From assembly GCA_030038415.1 (NCBI GenBank), contig JASHOX010000149.1:1-47005 (forward strand): DNA of 47,005 nt, written 5' to 3'. A model generated the notes under the pieces. It was not told where the DNA came from. It saw only the letters and a list, made by a program, of their open reading frames with translations, and made no database searches. Below are positions 36,584-45,190 of the stretch, piece after piece. A program made the translations under genes and the position numbers. Within the stretch, counting starts at the first letter, position 1, and each line of letters opens with the position of its first letter. This DNA comes from Xanthobacteraceae bacterium. Lineage in GTDB: Bacteria; Pseudomonadota; Alphaproteobacteria; Rhizobiales; Xanthobacteraceae.

Positions 36584-37930
36584 ATGCAAAGGCTCATTCA
36601 TCTTTCGCTTGGCGCCATTGCCGGGGCGGCGATAGTGCTGCTCGCCACCACGCCGGCGCTGACCCCGTTCCTGTCCGGGGCGGCCGCTTCGCCGTCCTCC
36701 GACAGCGGCCAGACCTATCACCAGCTTGAACTGTTCGGCAAAGCCTTCGACTTGGTGCGGCGCGACTATGTCGACAAGCCCGACAGCAAGAAGATGATCG
36801 GTTTCGCGATCAACGGCATGGTGAGCGGGCTTGATCCGCATTCCAACTACATGGATGCGAAGGCCTTTGGCGACATGCAGGCGGAAACGAGCGGCCAATT
36901 CGGCGGTTTAGGCATGCAGGTCACGATGGAGAACGGCCGCGTGAAGGTCATCTCCCCCATCGACGATACGCCGGCGGCGAAGGCCGGCATCCTGGCTGGC
37001 GACTTCATCACGCGTATCGACGATCAGGTGATTGCCGGTCTTCCGCTCAGTGAGGTTGTCACCAAATTGCGCGGAACGCCGGGAAGTTCCGTCAAGCTCG
37101 AAATCCAACGCGCCAACGACCCGCAGCCGATCGACAAGACGCTGACGCGCGAGATCATCAAAGTGCGTTCGGTTCGCTCTCGCGTCGAAGGCGGCGATAT
37201 CGGTTATATCCGGATCACCGAATTCAACAACCTCGCCGGCGACGAGCTGAACGACGCCATCAAGCAGATTTCTTCGCAGGCTCCGGCCGGCCGGCTCAAG
37301 GGCTACGTGCTCGATCTGCGCAACAATCCGGGCGGGCTGCTCGATCAGGCGATTGCGGTATCGGACGCGTTTCTGACCGGCGGCGAAATCGTATCGATCC
37401 GCGGCCGCAATTCGGAGGAGAACCAGCGCTTTTACGCCAAGCCTGATGACCTCACCAACGGCAAGCCGCTCATTGTTCTCATCAACGGCGGTTCGGCATC
37501 GGCATCGGAAATTGTGGCGGGTGCTTTGCAGGACCAAAAGCGGGCGACGATCATCGGCACGCGTTCATTCGGCAAAGGCTCGGTGCAGACGATTATTCCC
37601 CTGGGTGCAGGCGATGGCGCGCTGCGTCTCACCACCGCGCGCTACTTCACCCCGTCGGGCCGCTCGATCCAGGCGGAAGGCATCACGCCGGACATCGAGG
37701 TCGAGCAAGACGTGCCGAAGAATTTGCAGGCGGCGGCGGAGATGGGCTTCAGCGAAGCAAACCTTCCGGGACATCTCGCGGCGAGCGGACCGGAGAAAAC
37801 CGGCTCGCAATCCTACGTGCCCAGCGACGCCAAGGATGACAAGGCGCTGCAGACGGCGCTCGCTTTGTTGCGCGGCAAGCAAACCAACCCGGCCTTCCCG
37901 CCGACCGGGACCATGGCCGTCGCGCATTGA
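36584..37930 (+). CDS. ctpA: S41 family C-terminal processing peptidase
   Basis: A periplasmic serine protease of the CtpA/Prc group that trims proteins at their C-termini, including peptidoglycan enzymes. The 448-residue chain starts at ATG 36584 after AGGAAGATTTC. It has an N-terminal export segment (LIHLSLGAIAGAAIVLLATT), a PDZ domain (about 95-180; QFGGLGMQVTMENGRVKVIS, AGILAGDFITRIDDQ) and the catalytic domain with Ser306 in GGSASASE and Lys331 in FGKGSVQT, the 25-residue spacing seen in Prc. In many relatives it sits beside rlmH or an EnvC-like gene; here it stands alone after the 6S candidate. Confidence 0.95.
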   Translation: MQRLIHLSLGAIAGAAIVLLATTPALTPFLSGAAASPSSDSGQTYHQLELFGKAFDLVRRDYVDKPDSKKMIGFAINGMVSGLDPHSNYMDAKAFGDMQAETSGQFGGLGMQVTMENGRVKVISPIDDTPAAKAGILAGDFITRIDDQVIAGLPLSEVVTKLRGTPGSSVKLEIQRANDPQPIDKTLTREIIKVRSVRSRVEGGDIGYIRITEFNNLAGDELNDAIKQISSQAPAGRLKGYVLDLRNNPGGLLDQAIAVSDAFLTGGEIVSIRGRNSEENQRFYAKPDDLTNGKPLIVLINGGSASASEIVAGALQDQKRATIIGTRSFGKGSVQTIIPLGAGDGALRLTTARYFTPSGRSIQAEGITPDIEVEQDVPKNLQAAAEMGFSEANLPGHLAASGPEKTGSQSYVPSDAKDDKALQTALALLRGKQTNPAFPPTGTMAVAH

Positions 37931-37988
37931 ACCGTCGTTTCGGAGAAGCGCATGCCGGGTGCATGCCCGGCGCGGGTCCGGCGCAGGT

Positions 37989-38025
37989 CCGGCGCCCCTC
38001 CAGTTGCGCACTGGAGAGGCGCCGG
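37989..38025. terminator. Very stable hairpin downstream of ctpA
   Basis: CCGGCGCC (37989-37996) pairs with GGCGCCGG (38018-38025) and CTCCAGT (37998-38004) with ACTGGAG (38010-38016), with a single C-A mismatch between and a 5-base loop. No T run follows. A smaller GCCGGG/CCCGGC hairpin lies just upstream. It may end ctpA transcription or protect the 3' end; the remaining gap to 38202 holds nothing else recognised. Confidence 0.55.
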
Positions 38026-38202
38026 CAAACCGTGTAAGTTTGATGTAGGGCCGCCGCGGAACGTGCCGGGTCACTGAAGCCTAAGCCATTGCGCGTTTCC
38101 CCGCGCGGCCGGCAATTTGGAAATACAGCGAGATTGGTATCGCGCGCGCCTTCCTGGACGCGAAGGCATTTTCGAACACATGCAAACGCTGGGGGCAACG
38201 TC

Positions 38203-39186
38203 ATGGAACTTCCCCGCCGCAAATTCCTGCACCTGGCAACCGGCGCTGCCGCGTTCCCGGCGCTTTCGCGCAACGCTTTAGCACTCGATTATCCGAGCCG
38301 GCCGGTCAAAATTCTGGTCGGCTTTTCCGCCGGCGGCGCTGTCGACGTGGTCGCGCGCCTGATGGGCGATTGGCTGTCGCGGCGTCTCAATGGCGAGTTT
38401 CTGGTGGAGGACCGGCCCGGCGCCGCCAACAATATCGCCACCGAAGCCATGATCCGGTCGCCGGCCGACGGCTATACGCTCCTTCTCACCAATCCGACCA
38501 ACGCCATCAATGCGACCTATTACGCGCATCTCAATTACAACTTCCTGCGCGACAGCGATCCGGTCGCGGGCATCATGCGGGTGCCCAATGTGCTGGTGGT
38601 GGGATCGGCAGTGCCGGTGCACACCGTTCCCGAATTCATCGCCTACGCCAAGGCCAATGCCGGCAAAGTCTATTACGCCTCGCCGGGCAATGGCACCTCG
38701 CCGCATATGTCGATGGAAATGTTCAAGCTGATGGCGAATATCCAGCTCAACGCCATCACCTATCGCGGCATGAATGGTGGCGCCTATGCCGACCTGATGA
38801 GCGGCCGGGTGCAGGTGGCGTTCGACAATTTGCCTGGCGCGATCGGCTATATCCGCAACGGCCAGTTCCGCGCGCTTGGCGTCACGACCACCGCACGGTC
38901 GGACGCGCTGCCGGATGTGCCGTGCATTGCCGATTTTCTCCCCGGCTACGAGGTCAGCGCCTTCTACGGGCTCAATGCGCCGAAGGGAACGCCGCCGGAC
39001 GTGATCGAAGTCTTGAACAAAGCGGTCAACGCCGCACTCGCCGATCCGGGTATGAAAAAGAAATTCGCCGATCTCGGCGGCATGATGCTCGGCGGCTCGC
39101 CTCAAGATTTCGGCAAATTCCTCAGCGCCGAGACCGACAAATGGGCCAAGGTGATTCACGAGGCCAATCTGAAGCTGATGGAGTAA
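38203..39186 (+). CDS. Bug-family (TctC-type) solute-binding protein
   Basis: A periplasmic binding protein of the tripartite tricarboxylate transporter type, for carboxylates or related compounds. The start is ATG 38203 after GGGGGCAACGTC; 327 residues. The signal ELPRRKFLHLATGAAAFPALS is twin-arginine-like (RRKFLHL). Family blocks: YPSRPVKILVGFSAGGAVDVVARL, VEDRPGAANNIATEAMIRSPADGYTLLL, YASPGNGTSPHMSMEMF, and RSDALPDVPCIADFLPGYEV. No TctA/TctB membrane genes are adjacent, so it is an orphan like most Bug proteins. Ligand unknown. Confidence 0.95.
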   Translation: MELPRRKFLHLATGAAAFPALSRNALALDYPSRPVKILVGFSAGGAVDVVARLMGDWLSRRLNGEFLVEDRPGAANNIATEAMIRSPADGYTLLLTNPTNAINATYYAHLNYNFLRDSDPVAGIMRVPNVLVVGSAVPVHTVPEFIAYAKANAGKVYYASPGNGTSPHMSMEMFKLMANIQLNAITYRGMNGGAYADLMSGRVQVAFDNLPGAIGYIRNGQFRALGVTTTARSDALPDVPCIADFLPGYEVSAFYGLNAPKGTPPDVIEVLNKAVNAALADPGMKKKFADLGGMMLGGSPQDFGKFLSAETDKWAKVIHEANLKLME

Positions 39187-39359
39187 GCCGCGTCGGTCGC
39201 CGCGCTAGTCGCGTTGAGCTTCTTGATGATGCCCTCGATGCGCGCGGCGGCGGCGCGGGCGGCGGCGCCGAGTGCGATGTCATCCGGAGAATGGGCGGCG
39301 GCTTGTCGGCAGGCCCCGCGAGCCTTAAAATTCGCGGCGATCCCGCTTGGGAGAGGCTC

Positions 39360-42300
39360 ATGTCCGGCAGCTTGAATCGCATGCGCATCTGCGCCGCGCT
39401 GTCGGCTGCGGGGCTGCTGATCTCCGTCATGATGTCTTCGCCCGCGACTGCGGCCAGCCACGAACAGATCGTGGACATGTGCCGCCAGCAAATGCATCCG
39501 CAAATCATGGCCTGTGCGCTGGCCAAGGGCCTCAAAGGCAATCCCGAGGCGGTGCGACAGCAGTGTGGCGCGCCGCTGGTGCGGCCGTGCGTCCTGCGCG
39601 CGGAAGAAAAGCAGGCAGCCGGCGTCGCGCCGCCGGCAGCGCCGAAAGAAGACGCCCCGACCGCGCCCGCCGATGCGGCGGCGCTGCAACCGACTTTTGT
39701 TGCGCCGCCCCGCACCATCACCGACATCACGGCCATTCTCGACAGCGAGAAACCCGACCCGGCGAAGATCGCCAAGCGTAAAGCCGACGCCGAAGCGGTG
39801 CCGCCGAAGGCCGCGTCCGCCGCCGCGCTCGCCCAGTTCTACTATGACCGCGGTTATGCGCGCGCCCTGCTCGGCCGTAACAAAGACGCGCTGGCCGACG
39901 GCCTGCAAGCGCTGGAGGTCGCCAAAGGCGGCGTCGAAAGCAGCCAGCTCACGCGGCTGCGCCAATTCGTGTCGCTGCAATATCGGGCGCTGGGCGATCC
40001 CAAGGATGCGATTGCGACGTCGGAGTCGATCGCGCGCGAAGCCGACGAGCCCGGACGCCGCGGCAGCTTGATCAATGCTCTGGCCAATATCGCGCGTGTG
40101 TTGGTTTCGATGGGCGACATCAGCCAGGCCAGCACCTTTGCCGGCCGCGTTGAGCAGCGGGTTCAAGAGGCGCGCGGCAGCCCGAACCCGCGCTGGCGTG
40201 CGGCTTACGCCATGTACGGTCATTCCTGGGAGGCCGAGGCCGACCTGGTGCGGGGGATCGTGTTCGACGCCCGCGGCCAATATCCGGAAGCCGAGGCGGC
40301 CTATCGGCGTTCCGAAGCCTTCCGCCGCGCCTCCCTCAAGGATCTGCCGCGATGGGAGTTTGCTCCGCCGCCGGAACAGATCACGCAGGCCGTCGACATG
40401 ACGATTCTGGCGATCGCGCGCAACGAGGCGAGACAAAACAAGCTGAGCGAAGCCGAAGCCGATGCCCGCCGCGGCTTGCTCGATATATTAAAGACCCAGG
40501 GAAAATACGCACCGGCGACGCCTGAGTTCATCATTGATCTCGCCGGCATCCTGGTCGATCAAGGCCGCTATCGGGACGCCGAGAAGCTGGCGCGCTCGGC
40601 GCTCGAGGTGCAGCGCTCGCTCGGCATCGCCGACGATGCGCCGCAGACCGTTGCCATCCTCTCCGGCCTCGGCAACATCCTGATCGCGCAGCGGCGCGGC
40701 AAAGAGGCGGCGGCCGTCTACGCGGAATTGGAAAAGGCCATCGCGCAATGGACGCCGCAGCAGCGCGAGACCTTCGAGCTCAATGCGTCGCGCATCGCCG
40801 CGCTCTACGCCACCGGCCAGCTCGATGCCGGCATCGCCGCGGCCGAAGCCCTGGTCAAACGCCAAACCGCGCGGACCGGAGCGGGCAGCTACGACACCGC
40901 CACCGCGCGCGGCACTCTGGCCGTGGGGTACGCCCGCGCCGGACGCGACGCCGACGCCATCCGAGAATTCAAGGCGGCGATTCCAATCCTGATGGCAGCG
41001 ACGCGCGAGACCGACGACGACGACCCGACCCTGGTCGCTTCGCGTAGCGCCCGCCTGCAGCGGATCGTCGAGGCTTATATCGGCGTGCTGGCGCGCGGAG
41101 CAAATCCGTCGAACGACGTCGCCGTCGAGACCTTCGCGCTCGCCGACGCCGTGCGCGGCCATGCGGTCGAGCAAGCGCTGGCCGATTCCAGCGCGCGCAT
41201 GGTGGCCAAGGACCCGGCGCTCGCCGACCTGGTGCGCCGTGCGCAGGACGCCGCCAAACAGCTCGGCGCCCAGCTCGGCGCCCTCAACAATCTCCTGGCG
41301 CTGCCGTCGGATCAGCGCGACGATCAAATCGTGCACGCCATCAATGCCGAGATCGTCAAGCTACGCGCCGATCGCCAGGCGGCGCTGGCGCAAATCACGC
41401 GGCAATTTCCGGCCTACGCCAATCTGATCGATCCCAAGCCGCCGACCGCGGATGAGATCAAGGCGGCGCTGCGGCCGGGCGAGACGCTGCTGTCGTTCTA
41501 TTTCGGCCAGGATGCAAGCTTCGTGTGGGCGGTGCCCAAAGACGGCGCCGTCGCCTTCGCCGCGGTGCCTTTGACCGCGATCGAGCTCGAGGGAAAAGTC
41601 CGCCGGCTGCGTCAGGCGCTCGAGCCGCAGGTGTCGAGCGTCAGCGATATCCCGCCATTCGATCTCACGCTTGCCTATGAGCTTTACGCGGCGCTGCTCA
41701 AGCCGGTGGAGGCCGGCTGGCGCGATGCCAAGAGCCTGATCGTCGTGACCAATGGCGCGCTGGGCGAACTTCCGCTCGGTCTATTGCCGACGGCGCCGGC
41801 GCAGGTCGACATTCACGCCACGCCGCTGTTCGTCGGCTATCGCAGCGTACCGTGGCTGGCGCGCGGCCACGCGATAACGATGATCCCTGCGGCGTCGGCG
41901 CTGGTGACGCTGCGTCATCTGCCGCCCGGTTCGCCGAGCCGGCAGCCGTTGATCGGCTTCGGCGATCCCTATTTCAACGCGCAGGAAGCGGCCGAAGCCG
42001 AGGCCGAGCAATCTGCGGCGACGACGCAGGTAGCGTCGGCAAGCGATTCCGACGCGACCGCAACACGCGGCATTCCACTCAAGCTGCGCGCCGCGCCGCA
42101 CACCGAAGACGTCGACGTGGCGGAGCTTGCGATGCTGCCGCGACTGCCCGATACGCGGCCTGAATTGATGGCGGTCGCCCGCGCGCTGCAAGTCGATCCC
42201 GAAAAGGCGCTTTATCTCGGCAAGGAGGCCAACGAGCAGAATGTCGAGACGCTCGATCTGTCGCATTACCGCATTGTGGATTTTGCCACTCACGGATTGG

Positions 42301-42758
42301 TGCCTGGGGACATCGACGGCTTGACGCAGCCGGCGCTGGCGTTGACCGCGCCCGACATCGCCGGCGTTAAAGGCGACGGCCTGTTGACGATGTCGAAGAT
42401 ACTCGCGCTCAAGCTCGATGCCGATTGGGTGGTGCTGTCGGCCTGCAACACCGCCGCGGGAGCCGGCGCAGGGGCTGAAGCCGCCTCCGGTCTCGGCAGC
42501 GCTTTCTTCTATGCCGGCACGCGCGCACTCTTGGTCACCAACTGGTCGGTGCATTCGGAATCGGCGCGCCAATTGATCTCCGATCTGTTCCGGCGCCAAA
42601 GCGCGGATCCGACGCTGCCGCGCAGCGAGGCGCTGCGCCAAGCCATGATGGCGCTGCTCGATACCGGCGGTTTCAAGGATGCCGCCGGGCAAACCGCGTT
42701 TGTCTATGCGCACCCGCTGTTCTGGGCGCCCTACAGTCTCATCGGCGACGGCGGATAG
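39360..42758 (+). CDS. Secreted TPR-CHAT caspase-like protease
   Basis: ATG 39360 follows GGGAGAGGCTC and gives 1132 residues; the same frame is open back to 38370, but that part overlaps the Bug gene and is shadow. A signal peptide (ICAALSAAGLLISVMMSSPATA) leads to a small Cys-rich domain with four cysteines, an Ala/Pro linker, about twelve helical TPR-like units (about 160-640) and a C-terminal CHAT domain starting near residue 700 (LRPGETLLSFYFGQDASFVW). The catalytic dyad is intact: His978 in FATHG and Cys1029 in LSACNTA. CHAT proteases are caspase relatives that cut specific partner proteins. This one should work in the periplasm; the genes downstream at 42857-44360 may be partners. Confidence 0.92.
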   Translation: MSGSLNRMRICAALSAAGLLISVMMSSPATAASHEQIVDMCRQQMHPQIMACALAKGLKGNPEAVRQQCGAPLVRPCVLRAEEKQAAGVAPPAAPKEDAPTAPADAAALQPTFVAPPRTITDITAILDSEKPDPAKIAKRKADAEAVPPKAASAAALAQFYYDRGYARALLGRNKDALADGLQALEVAKGGVESSQLTRLRQFVSLQYRALGDPKDAIATSESIAREADEPGRRGSLINALANIARVLVSMGDISQASTFAGRVEQRVQEARGSPNPRWRAAYAMYGHSWEAEADLVRGIVFDARGQYPEAEAAYRRSEAFRRASLKDLPRWEFAPPPEQITQAVDMTILAIARNEARQNKLSEAEADARRGLLDILKTQGKYAPATPEFIIDLAGILVDQGRYRDAEKLARSALEVQRSLGIADDAPQTVAILSGLGNILIAQRRGKEAAAVYAELEKAIAQWTPQQRETFELNASRIAALYATGQLDAGIAAAEALVKRQTARTGAGSYDTATARGTLAVGYARAGRDADAIREFKAAIPILMAATRETDDDDPTLVASRSARLQRIVEAYIGVLARGANPSNDVAVETFALADAVRGHAVEQALADSSARMVAKDPALADLVRRAQDAAKQLGAQLGALNNLLALPSDQRDDQIVHAINAEIVKLRADRQAALAQITRQFPAYANLIDPKPPTADEIKAALRPGETLLSFYFGQDASFVWAVPKDGAVAFAAVPLTAIELEGKVRRLRQALEPQVSSVSDIPPFDLTLAYELYAALLKPVEAGWRDAKSLIVVTNGALGELPLGLLPTAPAQVDIHATPLFVGYRSVPWLARGHAITMIPAASALVTLRHLPPGSPSRQPLIGFGDPYFNAQEAAEAEAEQSAATTQVASASDSDATATRGIPLKLRAAPHTEDVDVAELAMLPRLPDTRPELMAVARALQVDPEKALYLGKEANEQNVETLDLSHYRIVDFATHGLVPGDIDGLTQPALALTAPDIAGVKGDGLLTMSKILALKLDADWVVLSACNTAAGAGAGAEAASGLGSAFFYAGTRALLVTNWSVHSESARQLISDLFRRQSADPTLPRSEALRQAMMALLDTGGFKDAAGQTAFVYAHPLFWAPYSLIGDGG

Positions 42759-42856
42759 TCGGCTGCGCCGGCTCTATGCGATGACAGCCGGCTCGCCTAT
42801 CCTGCGGCGCGATCGGCCTTTCATGCAACGATCTTGGAGCGAGCTTGGAGCGAGAA

Positions 42857-43342
42857 ATGGCGGCCAAAGCGACGACGGTTCTGCCTCTTATCGTCGCGAT
42901 CGCGGCAACGCTTGCCGGGCCATGTCGTGCGCAGCCTCCTGCGCCGTCACAACCGATCGTCCTGATCACGGCCGATGAAGCCAAGCGTCCCCGCCAGCCG
43001 GAGGCAGACCTGGCGTTTCGTGCCGGCATCTCGCGCGGGCCGGCGATCAATCTGCTGACGCCCACAGCCGCGCCGGCGGCGGTACAATCTCCCGTCCATC
43101 TCGAGCTGAAATTTATGGCGCATGGCGGCGCCAAGATCGACAAGAGTTCGTTCAAGCTCACCGACGTGGTCGTTCCAGCCGTCGATCTGACCGATCGCGT
43201 CAAGAGTTTTACCAAAGCCGACGGCATCGACGTCCCCGCCGCCGAAATCCCACCCGGCATCTACACGATCCATGCCGAGATCAAGGACAGCGACGGACGC
43301 TCTGGATCTCTAACCTTCACCCTCAACGTGGCGAAGCCTTAA
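42857..43342 (+). CDS. Small exported beta-rich protein
   Basis: The family is not recognised. The 161-residue protein starts at ATG 42857 after GGAGCGAGAA and has a signal peptide (TTVLPLIVAIAATLAGPCRAQ). The mature C-terminal half has an Ig-like strand pattern: VHLELKFMAHGGAKIDKSSFKL, VDLTDRV, PGIYTIHAEIKDSDGRSGSLTFTLNV, which resembles bacterial Ig-type or Big domains. It starts about 100 bases after the TPR-CHAT stop and 12 bases before the next gene, so it is probably in the same operon and may be a partner of the CHAT protease in the periplasm. Confidence 0.82.
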   Translation: MAAKATTVLPLIVAIAATLAGPCRAQPPAPSQPIVLITADEAKRPRQPEADLAFRAGISRGPAINLLTPTAAPAAVQSPVHLELKFMAHGGAKIDKSSFKLTDVVVPAVDLTDRVKSFTKADGIDVPAAEIPPGIYTIHAEIKDSDGRSGSLTFTLNVAKP

Positions 43343-43354
43343 GGAAGCGGCGCC

Positions 43355-43552
43355 ATGCGTTGTCCATTTTGCGCCGAGGATGTCCGTGACGACGCCGCCG
43401 TATGCCGCTACTGCGGCAATTATCTCACCGTCCCTGAAAGTCTGCTCGCCGAAAATCTTGAGCTGAAGAAGCGCTTGGCCGCCTTGCAGCAGGAGTTGAC
43501 CGAGTTGCACGGCAAGCGGGCGTCGCGCCGGGCCGCTCGGCGCAAGCTCTAG
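43355..43552 (+). CDS. Short zinc-ribbon and coiled-coil protein
   Basis: The 65-residue protein has an N-terminal four-Cys zinc ribbon (MRCPFCAEDVRDDAAVCRYCG) followed by a short heptad helix (LLAENLELKKRLAALQQEL) and a basic tail (KRASRRAARRKL). The start ATG has AAGGAAG upstream. The ribbon and coil are clearly paralogous to the start of the next gene, suggesting duplication with loss of the membrane region. No function is assigned. Confidence 0.85.
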   Translation: MRCPFCAEDVRDDAAVCRYCGNYLTVPESLLAENLELKKRLAALQQELTELHGKRASRRAARRKL

Positions 43553-43589
43553 AATTCGGTCGGCACGCCGGCCGCGGGGTGAATTTTCA

Positions 43590-44360
43590 ATGCAATGCCC
43601 ATTTTGCGCCGAGGAATTCAACGACGAAGCGCTCGTCTGCAAATCTTGCGGGCGCGATCTTCGGCTGGTGAGACCGCTGCTTAAGGAAAATCGGGCGCTG
43701 GTCGTGCAGATCGAAGAGCTGCAGGCCCAGGTCAACGCCGCCCGCGCGGCGAGAGCGCGGACAACCACCCCTTTGACTTTCTGGTCGGTTCACGGCGCCG
43801 TCTATGTGATCGTTCCCGTCGTTCTTCTGCTGACGGCGCATTTTGTCGTCACCGTCGTCCTGGATATATCGCCGCTCTATTTGCGGCTCGCCTCCATCGT
43901 CATTCCGTTGCCGTTCGGATTTTCGCTGTTGTGGTTCTCGCATCACGGAGCAGGCTGGGCGGCCTTGGACGGCATTGTCGTCGGCGTGCTCGGCGTCATC
44001 GGCATGCTGGCCGTCGTCGGCTATACTGACAACGTGCCGATTCTGCCGGACAATTTTGTCGATTGGCGCGAGACGATCGAATACGCGGTGAGCATTGCGC
44101 TTGCCAATGTAACCGGCAACGAAGTCGCGCTACTGGTGCGGCGCATGTTGCCGCGCACCTTGGACGCGACCGGCGCACCGGGGCCGCTCGCTATCCTGCT
44201 GGCCAGATTGATCGGCCGCCATGTCGGCGATCAGGCGTTGCGGCGGCGGGCGCAAAAGATTCAAAACAATTTCCGCACCATCGCCACCATGGGCGGCGCG
44301 CTGCTGGCGGCCGGCGGTTCGATCTACACGGGGCTGCGCGCCATTCTTGCCGGCTTTTGA
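43590..44360 (+). CDS. Zinc-ribbon membrane protein
   Basis: This 256-residue protein begins with a four-Cys zinc ribbon (MQCPFCAEEFNDEALVCKSCG) and a coiled coil (LLKENRALVVQIEELQAQV), nearly superimposable on the preceding small protein. Hydrophobic segments follow at about 70-90 (VYVIVPVVLLLTAHFVVTVV), 98-117, 125-145, and 220-250. The ribbon should face the cytosol. It could be a scaffold or sensor; the neighbouring secreted CHAT protease makes a membrane-spanning signalling role possible, but no direct evidence is seen. Confidence 0.82.
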   Translation: MQCPFCAEEFNDEALVCKSCGRDLRLVRPLLKENRALVVQIEELQAQVNAARAARARTTTPLTFWSVHGAVYVIVPVVLLLTAHFVVTVVLDISPLYLRLASIVIPLPFGFSLLWFSHHGAGWAALDGIVVGVLGVIGMLAVVGYTDNVPILPDNFVDWRETIEYAVSIALANVTGNEVALLVRRMLPRTLDATGAPGPLAILLARLIGRHVGDQALRRRAQKIQNNFRTIATMGGALLAAGGSIYTGLRAILAGF

Positions 44361-44424
44361 GCCGGCAAGTGCAATCGCCGACAAGTCCGTTTCCCGGATG
44401 CGGTGCGGCGTGAAAGGATATTCA

Positions 44425-45003
44425 TCAAGGTGTGCCGGGCTTAAACCGCATCACCCAGGCGCCGAAGGCTTCAAGAAATTTTTGTAACAGTTCGCGTGTC
44501 GTCGCGTCGGTGAGCTTGCCTTGGGTGTCGAACTTCTCATTTGCGCGAAAGACCAACAGCTCCGGCTGCGGCATGGCATAGGAATTGGTGAATTCGAAGG
44601 CCTGCCGCAGTTGGCTCTGCCCGCGCGCGGTTCCCGTAATACCGGGCGAGGCGCCGATGATGGCCACCGGTTTTCCATTCAAGGCGGCGTCGCTCGGCGG
44701 GCGAGAAGCCCAATCGATGGCATTCTTCATCGCGCCTGGAACGCCATGGTTATATTCCGGCGTCACCATGAGCACCCCATCGGCTTGGCGAATGGCCCGC
44801 CTGAAGGCCGCAACCGGCTCCGGAACGCCGGCCGTCTCCACATCGGCGTTGTACAGCGGGATCGGCAGCAGATCGAAAATTTCAATGCGCATGCCCTCGG
44901 GGGCCAACTCGGTGGCCGCGCGCAACAGCGCACGATTATAGGAGGCGCGGCGAAGGCTGCCGGCAAAACCGAGGACCCGAACCGAGCGTGAGGGTTCGAC
45001 CAT
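44425..45003 (-). CDS. NAD(P)H-dependent FMN reductase
   Basis: A flavodoxin-fold reductase of the NADPH-dependent FMN/chromate/quinone reductase group. The start is ATG 45003, which fits AGGAG at 6 bases better than the GTG one codon upstream; 192 residues. Motifs: LGFAGSLRRASYNRALL for FMN phosphate binding and MVTPEYNHGVPGAMKNAIDWAS, the family signature, then AIIGASPGITGTARGQSQLR. It could supply reduced flavin to the monooxygenase at 3.9 kb, but the distance makes this only a possibility. Confidence 0.93.
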   Translation of the reverse strand: MVEPSRSVRVLGFAGSLRRASYNRALLRAATELAPEGMRIEIFDLLPIPLYNADVETAGVPEPVAAFRRAIRQADGVLMVTPEYNHGVPGAMKNAIDWASRPPSDAALNGKPVAIIGASPGITGTARGQSQLRQAFEFTNSYAMPQPELLVFRANEKFDTQGKLTDATTRELLQKFLEAFGAWVMRFKPGTP

Positions 45004-45190
45004 CACGGCTCCTCATTTGTGGCGCATGATTTTCCGCCTGCGTCTGCTTTACCCCATTAGTGAACATCGTGGCTCTCGGCAAGCACTGCAGGATATTTGC
45101 GAAATCACGCTGAGACATCCCGCCAGAAACCGGGGCAGCACTAGAGACCCGCAGGGCGGCTCTGCCGGAGCAGGCGTCGGCCGGATCGGC

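Noticed and set aside
38370..39359. The long upstream extension of the TPR-CHAT reading frame
   Set aside because: It lies over the Bug binding protein in another frame, its translation is low-complexity Arg/Gln-rich shadow sequence, and a good ribosome-binding site and signal peptide occur at 39360.
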